A stretch of 64,000 nucleotides of DNA. Source: Plectrocnemia conspersa. Lineage: Eukaryota; Arthropoda; Insecta; Trichoptera; Polycentropodidae. Every line of letters starts with the position of its first letter. The first letter of the stretch is position 1. This document shows, in pieces, positions 19,701-28,757 of the stretch. Both the position numbers and the translations under genes were made by a program. The notes beneath the pieces were generated by a model. The model was not told the DNA's origin. It made no database searches and worked only from the letters and a program-made list of their open reading frames with translations. The DNA lies in the NCBI GenBank assembly GCA_009617715.1, contig VTFK01000149.1, positions 186,001-250,000 of the forward strand, in the 5' to 3' direction.

Positions 19701-20276
19701 TGGACAATTCTGCAAGCTTTTGCTTGTACCATACCCTAGGACTTGATTAGAATTTGATTAGGTAATAAATATTTATTTTCGTTTTAAAATTAACAACAAT
19801 ATTTATTACAAGAAAATAGCAAATTCTGTATGTACAATTAAGTGATTCATAAATAAAAGATTATATATTTTTTTAATGCTATTAAGTTTATATTCCGCGA
19901 GAGTTGACAATGCTTGGCACGTTTCTGTGGTTAACAATAAATTGGGACAGCCATTTCATGTGTTTTACGATAAATAAATTCATATATTAAAATTGTCCTA
20001 CGATCACGGACTAAAGGCGAAACAAGAATGGTTCTAAAATCTTTCTATGCCATTTTTACTATCTTACTTTGGTTTTATGGCAAAAAATAATCTCAACTAT
20101 GGATTTTATGAATAAAATTGAATCTTTTTTAAAAATTAAAAAATCTTAAAAATTATATTAATTTTATTTGGTATATCTGATTTTACTAATATATCTACAA
20201 ACTGCAACTTTCAAAAACAATCCATTGTAACCTGAAAGGCGTAAGCCCAATGCGTTACAACGTAGTTAATATGTAC
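16761..20276. other. AT-rich DNA, no gene seen
   Basis: About 3.5 kb with no supportable gene. Minus frames of 65 and 95 codons (16776-16973, 17138-17425) lack any motif. A moderately complex patch occurs at 19200-19320. A complementary pair CAAGC/GCTTG near 19710 is too short to interpret. Confidence 0.55.
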
Positions 20277-20600
20277 CAACTAGGGATTCCAATCCCGGGA
20301 TCCCGAATCCCGGGATCCCGAACGATTTTCAATACCCGATGAGTCCCGGGATTATAAAACATAATCCCGAATTTTTCGGATTGGTTGATTTATCAAGCAC
20401 AATCGAATTATTATTGACAACATCGTTATATTTCGTGTACAAACTTGCGCGAGTTGCACGTGTCATCTGTGAATCTTTAAGGCTGTGAATCTGAACGTGC
20501 TTTTTCAGCAGCAGGCTGCTTAGGAACCAAAATCAGATCAAGGCTAAATGATAAAACACTTGATGCTTTGATGTTACTTCGTGAGTTTTATTCAAAATAA
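20277..20600 (+). mobile_element. Internally deleted hAT element relic
   Basis: Starts with a G/C-rich end (TAGGGATTCCAATCCCGGG at about 20284) containing repeated CCCGGGATCCCG words, typical of one end of certain insect hAT elements. It passes within about 200 bp to the 3' end of a hAT transposase reading frame. The close spacing implies that most of the transposase has been deleted. The matching right end (inverted copy of the left end) was not found downstream, so the 3' boundary and the 8-bp duplication are unknown. Confidence 0.65.
20484..20600 (+). pseudogene. hAT transposase C-terminal dimerisation segment
   Basis: A 38-codon frame ends at TAA 20598-20600. It reads ESERAFSAAG, then TKIRSRLNDKTLDAL, then LREFY. 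This is the signature of the C-terminal dimerisation domain of hAT transposases: the (S)ER.FS..G block, the R.RL block and the L..L hydrophobic block. Just upstream another frame reads ARVARVI, which also belongs to this domain, so a frameshift near 20470 separates the two. Only the extreme C-terminus survives, so it is not functional. Confidence 0.8.
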
Positions 20601-20889
20601 TGTTTTCAATTAATTGTGTCTATGAATGTACATAGTATGTACATACATTGTCAAAAGTTCATTTTGTTCTTCTCAAATAAATATATAAGACCTTCCCTTT
20701 TTTATTTTTATTATATTATTTTCTATTTTAAGTCCAAGACTAAAATTATACGTACTTTATACATTGTACCAACTGATTAAGTCAATCAGTTATAGTGAAC
20801 ACCTACAAGTAAGTATTAAACACCAGACTGAAAGTCTGGGAATCCGTGGCATCTATATTAATAATTATAAATTATTATATGTAATATAA
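20601..20889. other. AT-rich spacer between hAT relic and SINE
   Basis: Two small perfect hairpins occur (AACTGATT/AATCAGTT at 20771-20791; CCAGACT/AGTCTGG at 20823-20839). Nothing else is recognised. Confidence 0.4.
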
Positions 20890-20894
20890 TTTAT

Positions 20895-21040
20895 ACCTAA
20901 TAGATGTTACCTCAGCGAGGGCTGTTTTTTTTTATAGTAGCGTATTTTTTTAAATAAAAATTCGAGTGCCGCTACAGGGGTTTGAACCCGCAAACTCAGA
21001 GTTACTAGTCTGAGACGATACGGACTACGCTATTCCATCC
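20895..21040 (-). repeat. tRNA-derived SINE-like element
   Basis: On the minus strand the segment starting at 21040 reads GGATGGAATAGCGTAGTCCG, which fits a pol III A box. A candidate anticodon arm follows: TCAGA/TCTGA around CTAGTAAC, similar to a Thr-type loop. About 50 nt after the start comes GGGTTCAAACCC, a good B box (plus 20979-20990). The T stem is imperfect and the anticodon loop is 8 nt, so this is a tRNA-like head and not a tRNA gene. A T/A-rich tail and a CCTCAGCGAGG hairpin follow to about 20895. Confidence 0.6.
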
Positions 21041-21290
21041 TTAAAAAAATAAAATAAAAATTCAGTTCTTAATATTGGTATATTATATGCAATCAGTATT
21101 GTTTACATGACGCTAAAATTGATATTTATTTCATTAAATATAATTCAGAAAAATATATAGTGAAAAAACTTAATATATTACGAATGCTACAAAAGCAAAA
21201 TAAATAGATTCATGGGATTAATTAAAACATTTTAAATTTCTATAATCTGTTGGTAAACAAAGTGCAATTCTAGAAAATCTTTTTAATTGC
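21041..21290. other. AT-rich spacer, no gene seen
   Basis: Low-complexity A/T sequence between the SINE-like head and the second hAT relic. Confidence 0.5.
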
Positions 21291-21410
21291 TTGTTATTTA
21301 TTAAATCTACTTCAACTGCAAATGAACGCGTATTTTCGATTGCTAACAATTCTATGAAATATGAAACACTAGATGCATTGATAGTTTTGCAATATTATTA
21401 TTTGGAAAAA
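21291..21410 (+). pseudogene. Second hAT C-terminal dimerisation relic
   Basis: Reads LLFIKSTSTANERVFSIANN, then MKYETLDALIVLQYYY, in one frame. The order S(T)A.ER.FS then TLDAL..LQ is that of the hAT dimerisation domain. It aligns with the relic 820 bp upstream but lacks the intervening R.RL block. The frame continues to a TGA near 21470 without further family likeness. The two look like separate, differently decayed members of a related hAT group. Confidence 0.7.
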
Positions 21411-21675
21411 ATAACAGTAATGATAAAATTCATTTTTAATAAAGTTGGCTTCAGTCACATGTATGTATGAATGTATTTAAAGAAATATATGTAGTAAAAT
21501 AGACATGTATAATGTTCATTATCCATTGTTTTTTTGAACGACAGGTGAGTGTACATGAATATTTCGATAAAATATTAACAATATTATTTATTAATAATTA
21601 TTTTTGAAACTAATATTCTAGTTTATAATATACGTATAGAATATGAATTATAACTTTGGGTCAGTATTTAATAGT

Positions 21676-21765
21676 TGGCAAAAATTACCCGGAGTCGAAC
21701 CAGGTACGCGGTTAATTTAGGAAAAAATACCCGAGAGGCGAGTATTTGGATGCTCTAGTCAGAAG
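21676..21765 (-). repeat. tRNA-like (SINE-type) sequence
   Basis: On the minus strand the T-arm region reads CCTGGTTCGACTCCGGG, with a B box GGTTCGACTCC and a closable 5-bp stem. Upstream is a strong stem-loop, AAATACTC and GGGTATTT around the 7-nt loop GCCTCTC, resembling an anticodon arm with an extended stem. TAGAGCATC could be the remains of an A box. About 25 nt separate the two arms, too long for an ordinary class I tRNA, so I read it as a degenerate SINE head. Confidence 0.45.
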
Positions 21766-22560
21766 TCATTATAGCAGTATCATAGCAATTCTTGTTGAGT
21801 TTGTCTGAGGAAAATCGTGTATAAAAATACAGCATCGGTCCAAGAACGCTGCTCTTAAGCACATCCGATGATATTTGGTACACTTCTGTATGATAATATA
21901 AATTGGTGTATTTGCTTTCTTGTCTATATAATTAAAGCCATCAATGGCAATGAATAAGTTTACGTGTTGAAATACAATTTATTTTTTCTAGTATGTGCTC
22001 AAAATAAAAACTTACGCACTATGATAAAGAAATGTTTAGTAGCTTATTATTAAATAATATTCGTTACCTAATAAGTATATCAGTGAGATTAAAAAAATAT
22101 AGTTAAAACTAATCTGTTATGATTGATCAGAATTATAGTTATATAATAATTACTAATTACGATCTATCAGACACGTTAGAAATTAAAAAAAAAAACAAAT
22201 GTCCATATGGCATTTATGCCCAAGTCTTTCAGGTCAATAGTTAGCGACTTATACCACTCGTCTATTATATATAGCGATATAGTACATAAAAAAAAATTAG
22301 AAAAAACAAATAAAATTACTGTAACAATGAATATTCTAAAGGTAGAAATTATTAGATATCCAACTAGTTGTGAGAGAAGATTAAGATAATAAATATCTTG
22401 TAATTAACAATTACTTCGATTTTAATGTATATTTAAAGTTATTAACATGAGTATATTATGTGATTATAAGCTAAAATATAAGGTAATACAATAATATACC
22501 AAAACAACTATGTTTAATTGAAGTAGTATTTAATTGAAAACGCAGAGCTTATTATCCCAA
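21766..22560. other. AT-rich DNA, no gene seen
   Basis: A 60-codon plus frame at 22207-22389 is not distinctive. Nothing else is recognised. Confidence 0.5.
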
Positions 22561-22930
22561 GTGGTTTTATTAATCCAGACGAACACTGAATTGAGTTCAT
22601 CGTGCAGACTTAACCGGCAACATAAACACACCAATCACACTCGCACAAGTCGGCAAAGTGTCGAGCAACAGTTGCACACAGAAATGTGTTAATCCATAAT
22701 TATATACTTTGTAAAAAGTGTTTAATTACACTCGACTTATTTACCTTTGACGACGCGGCGCCGACGTGTAATTTCAATTTGCATACAGCTCCCGTCGCAT
22801 TTTCCACTTTTCCGGTGGTGGAAATCTAACGAGAAAAAAACGTAGTAACAACTATTCATTTCCGGTTACGATGGTGGCACTTCCGGCACGACCATACGGA
22901 TCGTTAACGACGTGTATTTGTAATATGCAT
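22561..22930. other. GC-enriched non-coding island
   Basis: Composition shifts toward G/C with CpG words such as CGACGCGGCGCCGACG near 22750 and TTCCGGTGGTGG near 22811. No open frame of note. Possibly regulatory; this is inference from composition alone. Confidence 0.35.
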
Positions 22931-23438
22931 ACGCATATTAAAATGGTGTGGTGTGTATGTATTTTTGTTCCGAAATTGCGCAGTATAAATATAAATCTAA
23001 CTTGATATTTATAGTATATATAGTTAATGAGTTCAATAAAATATTAAATAGAATTGCTATAAGCTATATATTTGTTAATATTTTAGCAAAATGTAATTGG
23101 GCGCAAATTGCAAGTATGACAACATGCAACTCTTACCGCTCTCTATGATAAAAACTATAGTGTGTTCAACCAATGTTTTCTAAGAAAGTAAAACGTTTTT
23201 TTTTTTGAAATGTATTTTCAATGTTCAAAAAGAAACACGCCTTCTGCATAATATGGAAAGTTTTGAAAAGCTGTTCCTGCCATCGAGATTATTTTAGAGA
23301 ACGTAAATTATTTTATCAGTAATTCTGGAAGATTTAGAGATTTGTCAACATCGCTAACGCTTTTATAAACTATTATTCCATATATGATAAACAGCAAATA
23401 GATCATTCAAAATCTTTAGCCTAAAAATATAGTGGTCC
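22931..23438. other. AT-rich DNA, no gene seen
   Basis: A 66-codon plus frame (22948-23148) lacks any recognisable motif. Nothing else is seen. Confidence 0.5.
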
Positions 23439-23903
23439 ATGCAGTTTTTACAAGAAAAAGGAAAAAAAAGATTGAATCAGCACCCTCGAATGTCCGTCAC
23501 GTCGCGGATAAAAGCTTTTACTAATTTAACATTTTCCACAGTGAAATTCGTATTAAAAACTTTTAACAAGAGAACTTATCCACTGCGCTATGTACATATA
23601 TACATACGTTTTTATCCCATCGCCAAAATGGACACGTCACCCTGGTCGGTCATCTGTCCTGAACGAAACATCGTATCTGTGCACAACGACGAGTTTCTCA
23701 CACTAATTATCAATCAAACTGTCCGAATTGCCCACTGTCCGCTCGACAACCGACGGTCGGTGGCTACACGAGACGGTCCGGTCCCAGTTGGCTCGCTTGC
23801 CACGCTTGGTCATCAATCACTCCTGGACCCCTTACCAACCCCTAGCCTCATCGGCTACCATCTTACTACAGCTGCGCTTCTTACAACTATCGATGTTCAA
23901 TAG
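23439..23903 (+). CDS. Hypothetical ORF, 154 codons, doubtful
   Basis: This is the longest uninterrupted frame in the window (154 codons). It has a Lys/Arg-rich first part and a second part (about residues 65-150) that lies in locally GC-richer DNA between about 23625 and 23880. I recognise no domain. There is no signal peptide, and no clear promoter or poly(A) signal is tied to it. A second frame overlaps it at 23728-23916. The change in composition halfway suggests the ORF may simply bridge an AT-rich stretch and a GC-richer stretch that lacks stops for compositional reasons. It could be part of an exon, a decayed repeat, or noise. Confidence 0.2.
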   Translation: MQFLQEKGKKRLNQHPRMSVTSRIKAFTNLTFSTVKFVLKTFNKRTYPLRYVHIYIRFYPIAKMDTSPWSVICPERNIVSVHNDEFLTLIINQTVRIAHCPLDNRRSVATRDGPVPVGSLATLGHQSLLDPLPTPSLIGYHLTTAALLTTIDVQ

Positions 23904-25775
23904 GGACTATTATTAACAGCTTATTTTGGGACCATAGCCAGAAATTAAAAATAAATTAATACAATTTCTCTGCTAAGGAATAAATGAAAATCCAGATTTC
24001 TGTATGTTAGTATCTATAGTCCGTCCAAGATATGAACGCTCATCGTCACAGTATTAGTTAAAAAATATAATAGGGTGACTATGTGAAATTACAAGTGCAA
24101 TTAATTTAATTTGTTGAGGAAAGTGCAAAATATCACTTTCTTACTTATTTTGTTGATTTATATATTATACATATTTAACTCAAAAACGTGAGAGCAGTTT
24201 TGATATCACTCTTCAGGTTAAATATCTGTTCAATATAATATTTTTTTAAATACCAATAAAATATTACAAGAATTGTTTTATTGATTATAAAATACCACAA
24301 CATGACAATAATTTATAATAAAAATATAACACCCTACCATGATTTAACGTTCTCCTATCGGTGTAAACAAATTCGCGGAAAACTGTGTATGTATGCATGC
24401 ATGCGTACACGCACCCTTATTTCCAACACAACGATGATGAGCGTTAACATCTTAGATGGACCATACTGTATTTTTTTTTAAAATAAAAGTTTTGTAAACT
24501 ACACATTTAGCAAAACCGCTGAAAAGTGTTAAAGACCATATAACACACCCAAGCGAATTATAATTGGAATACGAGTAACTCACGTGGTTCATATGTGATA
24601 GTAACGATTGAAATTAGTGTGCCATAGGTCGTGACCATGGCAGGGACATCGCTGTCGAAATATAGACACAAAGTAAATCACAGTTGCAATGAAATTTTTA
24701 AATATAATACAAACATGCTAGAACAAATTTTAATAAATTTCGTACATATGTTTGACTAATTAGAGTATTCTCTTCGTACATATTGATATATATGATTATA
24801 TATATTTTAAAAAAATAGTTCTCTTTTCTTTTGTGCGACACCGAGAATCCCTCTTTGGTTCTGAATCGAAGTTGTAATAAAAGACGCCTGCGATATAGAA
24901 TTTCATCTAGATAAAAGCATTTCTCGCTATTTCCACACTCACTCGTTTTTAACTATTCGTAGTTATACTTATATTTATAATAAGAATTATAATATTTATA
25001 TACATATGTAATAAATTATCTTTATGCAGAGTGGTTGTGAAATTTCATGCATGCGGAAGCTTTTCAATAGAGTCGCGATCTTTGAAGGCGTGCACTTAAC
25101 TTTTAAAACTTTCGTATACGTTTAGTGTTTAAATGGAAAATTCCGAAACTTTATCTAGGAAATTTGTTTTTATCTTGGAATATATTATAAATACGTATAT
25201 TGAAGTTGGGAGTACATAAACATGTTTTTTATCTGTAAGCAAATACATTTATATAGCTAACCAGTTTGCTGTTATTTGTTAGGGGAAAATAGTAAGAACT
25301 TTGAGTAGATAATATTTTTAAATATAAATATACACAATTAAAACACTAATGGCTTAGATGTATTTTATATTATTATTTTTAATTAAATTAAATATTAAAT
25401 CGCATCGACTTTTTTACAACATTTATTAAGTATTGCTATGCAAAATACAGACAAAAGTTAATACGTTGTTTGCCTATAGTTATATTAAAGAATCATATGC
25501 ATAACTTCTAGTAATAAAACCTAAAAAATAGAATGAGCGAGAAATAGCTATTACAAATAAGAATAAAAAAATATTAAGAAAGGAATTAAAATAAAATATA
25601 TTAGAAGAGCATGAACAGAAACATGAATCAAACCATGCGATTGATACATCCAAAAAATAATTATTTGACCTAAGAAATTTATATATATATATAAGATTAT
25701 CTGGAAAAAATAACACTCACAAAATAGATAATACAGCATTAAATACACATCCCTCTAACTCTACAGGAACACGGA
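23904..25775. other. AT-rich DNA, no gene seen
   Basis: No supportable gene. The last 300 bases (about 25480-25775) may contain the decayed 5' part of the LINE relic that becomes readable at 25776. Minus-strand frames there are hydrophobic AT-rich shadows. Confidence 0.45.
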
Positions 25776-26133
25776 AATTGGGTTCGTATCAATAAAAAAG
25801 CAGATGTTTTCGTAACATATCTAGCTTAACTTTATAATCTCTTTCCTACCGAAGTTTTAGCTAATGAAGAAGAAGAGATCTATGACTTATCTCTATTAAA
25901 TAATTTGGTGTGTAAGGAGTAGTATATATTTTAGAGACCATGACAAACACAGAAAAAGCTATTGGTTATGACTCAATCACTGAAAAACTCACTAAATCAT
26001 CATTTAAATTTATAATATCATAATTAGATTGGAATATTTTTCTTTACAACGGAAAGTTGCTCAAATTATTATTATTATTAAACCTAGAAAGTCCTCTGAA
26101 ATAAAATCTCGTAATAATTATTATTCGTCATAA
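25776..26133 (+). pseudogene. Jockey-type LINE reverse transcriptase relic (N-terminal RT part)
   Basis: Three consecutive blocks match the linker and first RT blocks of jockey-clade LINEs. First is NWVRINKKADVFVTYL with an acidic stretch ANEEEEIYDL. Next, from 25940 in another frame, comes NTEKAIGYDSITEKLTKSS, corresponding to the K.APG.D.I motif. Then, in a third frame from 26029, comes LEYFSLQRKVAQIIIIIKPR, corresponding to the FP..WK.A.I..I.KPGK motif. Two frameshifts and several stops show it is dead. The catalytic palm that should follow is not recognisable after 26133, so it is a truncated fragment. In the family this enzyme copies the element's RNA at nicked genomic DNA. Confidence 0.75.
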
Positions 26134-26490
26134 GATACTAATTAAAATAAAAAATGACTACACAGTATTAATAATTATTATTGGTTGTGTTTTACCTTCC
26201 GGGTTTAATAGGATATGATAATATGGCGTTACAGTCGTAAGATTTTTTATATCAAAAACATAATTAGGCATCCCACGACAGTAACAGTTAAAAAAAATCT
26301 AAGACAATATTTATCTATTTAAAAAAATGCAAATAGCATAAATAGTTTTTCAATACATGCGGCGAGAATGTTCCGGACAGTATAAAGTACGTGACGCTTT
26401 TACTTAGTATTAAACCACAGAGACACAGTGATATAATTTTATTCTAAAATATTAAATATTTTTAAGCAATTATTATTTATTTATTTATTA
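26134..26490. other. AT-rich DNA, no gene seen
   Basis: Possible decayed continuation of the LINE, but nothing readable. Confidence 0.4.
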
Positions 26491-26720
26491 TTACGCCCAC
26501 TCAGAGCCCGCGATTTTCATATGAAATATTCATCGTCGCATGGTAAACGCGAACAAGTCTTTTAAATATATATACTGCCGCTCACGTGGAGGACAAAAGA
26601 TTTTGTTAATGCAATTTTATGGTAAAACCAGCGTGAGAGCATTTCGGATAGCGTTCAAGGAATAAACATCTGTGTTTGTTTGCATTTAATAGTGAAACCT
26701 GTCGTCAAAACTCAATATCA
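26491..26720. other. Small GC-enriched patch
   Basis: Contains CGCCCACTCAGAGCCCGCG near 26505 and GCCGCTCACGTGG near 26577 (a CACGTG E-box core). No open frame. May be a short regulatory or conserved element; uncertain. Confidence 0.25.
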
Positions 26721-26970
26721 ACCTGAAAATCTATTTTCCATACATAATGTAACGTATGACTATATTTTCTTACAACTAAATCTGGTTGGAGATGATTAAT
26801 TAAAAGAAATAGACAACTTACTTCTGCAATACTAACAATCTATTAGAACTTATAGTTCTATGTGGCTGTTAGTGTTTGGTTATTTTAGAAGTTTGGTAAA
26901 AAAACTGTCGAATTTACAAAGACGCGTTTCTCATAACATCAGTCGAGCATATTGGAAGATTTTGTGCAGA

Positions 26971-27227
26971 CAGTGACGCATCTATGGGGGGGGGGGGCCC
27001 GGGCGGCACTTGCTTGGGGGCGGCATATTCGCGACGGGATCGTATAGTGTGGTTCTTAACCCTGAATGCACTAAAACATATATAAATCCACGAATAACAA
27101 AAGCTTGATAGTATTTATAATTTATTATTTTAAGAAATGCTAATTTTATGACCCTGCAAAAAATGTATGGGGGGGGCGGCAATTTTAAGGATCGCCCTGG
27201 GCGGCACATATCCTAGCTACGCCACTG
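26971..27227. mobile_element. hAT-superfamily MITE, 257 bp, with exact 8-bp target duplication
   Basis: The element begins CAGTGACGCATCTATG and ends CCTAGCTACGCCACTG, so the ends are imperfect inverted repeats starting CAGTG, as in hAT elements. TGTGCAGA occurs immediately before it (26963-26970) and immediately after it (27228-27235), an exact 8-bp duplication as expected for hAT insertion. Next to the left end is a run of about 12 G followed by CCCGGGCGGCAC, and the right end carries GGGGGGCGGC and GGGCGGCAC. No transposase frame is present, so it would have been moved in trans. The intact duplication suggests a fairly recent insertion. Confidence 0.9.
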
Positions 27228-27421
27228 TGTGCAGACGTTGTTTAAGTGAAGAGAACTTCCACTTAAAAGAGATTCCGAAATATTCAGTGAAAGTTTCTCG
27301 ATTCAAAATGTTTTCAGCAAAATTGTATGAATAATATGATGGTAAATAAAATCTGGAAAATGACATAGAAATAAAGTTTCTGACACGAAAAGGCAGACAG
27401 TTAACTATGACAGAAGTAATC

Positions 27422-27467
27422 TATACTGAGAATCTAAATTACGCTGTAGATTTAGATTCTCTGTATA
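27422..27467. repeat. 18-bp-stem hairpin within repeat copy A
   Basis: TATACTGAGAATCTAAAT at 27422-27439 pairs with 27450-27467 at 17 of 18 positions around a 10-nt loop. It lies at the right side of the dispersed repeat. The other copy (near 40650) has only half of it, so the palindrome may be private to this copy. Confidence 0.6.
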
Positions 27468-27571
27468 AATGCATAATTATTTTGTACAAAAACGGTTATT
27501 GTTCTATAATTATTGATGCATCATTTTTATAAATGTTTGTATGTTTTTAAAGATAGTCTTAACAATTTATT

Positions 27572-27955
27572 AAAAAATACGCTTAAAAGAAGCAGCGAGA
27601 CTGTTTTTTATATATCAGTAAATAATAATATCTTGAGAATCAAAATAAAAATGCAGCAGCACTGATTTCGCAATCTTTTAAAATAAAATCAGGAAATAGG
27701 TTGAACCCAGAAAGTTGGAGCTTTTCGAAATGTGTGAATTTGTATCAAATTTAGTTTCTCTTTTTGTGTTTTTATAGATCAGAATGTATCAAGAATATGT
27801 AAAAAATACGTTTTAAAGTAGTAACGACACTGACTCTTTAAAATTAAATCAAGAAATAAATCTAACCCAAAAGAACGCCTCGCTTATGTTGGAACTTCTC
27901 AAAATATGTGAATATGTAAGTTAAATTTAGTCCCTCATTTAGTGTTTTTTTTTGT
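27572..27955. repeat. Tandem duplication, period about 229 bp
   Basis: AAAAAATACG at 27572 recurs at 27801. Downstream blocks also recur in the same order: TTTAAAAT.AAATCA.GAAATA, then AACCCA.AA, then TTGGA.CTT.TC.AAAT.TGTGAAT, then AAATTTAGT and TAGTGTTTTT. The units have diverged and differ by small indels, so the duplication is old. No coding frame is evident. Confidence 0.7.
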
Positions 27956-28388
27956 TCATTAATGTGAGTAAATGTCAACCTTTTTATATGTTCTTTCACA
28001 GAAACTTGGACGAATAAAAAAGCTTATATACTGTAAAATTTCACCTCTTTAATGTACGCTTTCTTTAATTATGAGTGGGGATCTCAACCACCTGGACAAT
28101 TTGTATTAATTTAAAAGTAATTTTACTGACCATTTCGTGTAAATGAAAAGAGAAAGCAACATGTCTCGAATTTAAGGTCACATACAGTATTTTACACAAC
28201 AACGGTGAAGAAAAGATTTTAATAAGCTGGACAAATTGTACGGTCCATGTAATCATCTATAAATACCGGTAAAACTACTTTTAGTTTGGAAGAGACACGC
28301 GCTAGCTAGATAATACATTAAATCCTGCGCATAAATCAGTAACCTTTGGTTAATGATCGCTAGAGTAGTGCGTTTTTATTTTAAGGCG
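27956..28388. other. AT-rich spacer
   Basis: No recognised feature. A 63-codon minus frame (28065-28256) has no motif. Confidence 0.4.
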
Positions 28389-28757
28389 TCAACACAGTTT
28401 ATGGGCGTGTCCAAGAAGCAATGAAATTGACTCGCAAGTATCTTCATCATCGATTTTATAGAGTTGTATCAAATCAGAATTTAAAAAAATGTGAAACTGA
28501 GTCACAGAAGAGAGACGCGGTAAAATACGTAGTAGAAGCTGCTCTATAGACATCACAGCCGACAATAATACAGCTCGATATGCCAGAAAAAATAGCATTT
28601 CAAATTTATCTACATTTTTTATATATGTATGTTTATAAAATAAGCTGTCAATAGCTTTTTCGGCGTCTATTTGGCTGCAAAGTTTCACATCTTCGGCTTT
28701 AAAACCCGAAAGTAGCATAATTAAATATTTTGGGTGGTTTTCTATACATTTAACCAT
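28389..28757 (-). CDS. Unidentified 122-codon ORF, better preserved copy of a two-copy family
   Basis: The minus-strand frame starts at an ATG (28757) shortly after an in-frame TAG and ends at a TGA (28389). The predicted protein is mostly helical-looking, with hydrophobic blocks (YLIMLLSGFKAEDVKL, FEMLFFLAYRAVLLSAV) and an acidic block before its end (IDDEDTCESISLLLGH). No signal peptide or known catalytic motif is visible. A degenerate relative lies at 16340-16720 in the same orientation, sharing YR..LLS.V and the DED....I.SLLGH ending. Two copies 12 kb apart point to a real coding family, either a multi-copy host gene or a transposon protein. Because it is short and isolated it may be the last exon or a truncated copy. 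The function is unknown. Confidence 0.45.
   Translation of the reverse strand: MVKCIENHPKYLIMLLSGFKAEDVKLCSQIDAEKAIDSLFYKHTYIKNVDKFEMLFFLAYRAVLLSAVMSIEQLLLRILPRLSSVTQFHIFLNSDLIQLYKIDDEDTCESISLLLGHAHKLC

Larger units (their letters stand above)
26905..27475. repeat. Dispersed repeat, copy A (interrupted by hAT MITE)
   Basis: Outside the inserted MITE this segment aligns with 40405-40680. Shared blocks are ACGCGTTTC, CATAACA, TTGGAAGATTTT, then a diverged middle, then GACAC..AAA.GGCAGAC and GATCTAAATTAC (here GAATCTAAATTACG). The family is unidentified; no reading frame survives in either copy. Its value is that copy B gives the state before the MITE inserted. Confidence 0.6.

Noticed and set aside
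20771..20839. Two small perfect hairpins suggesting a regulatory RNA
   Set aside because: Stems of 7-8 bp are common by chance in AT-rich DNA and show no further structure.
25480..25748. Hydrophobic minus-strand frames that could be a membrane protein
   Set aside because: They lie opposite the 5' side of the plus-strand LINE relic and their Phe/Ile/Leu content follows from A/T-rich DNA.
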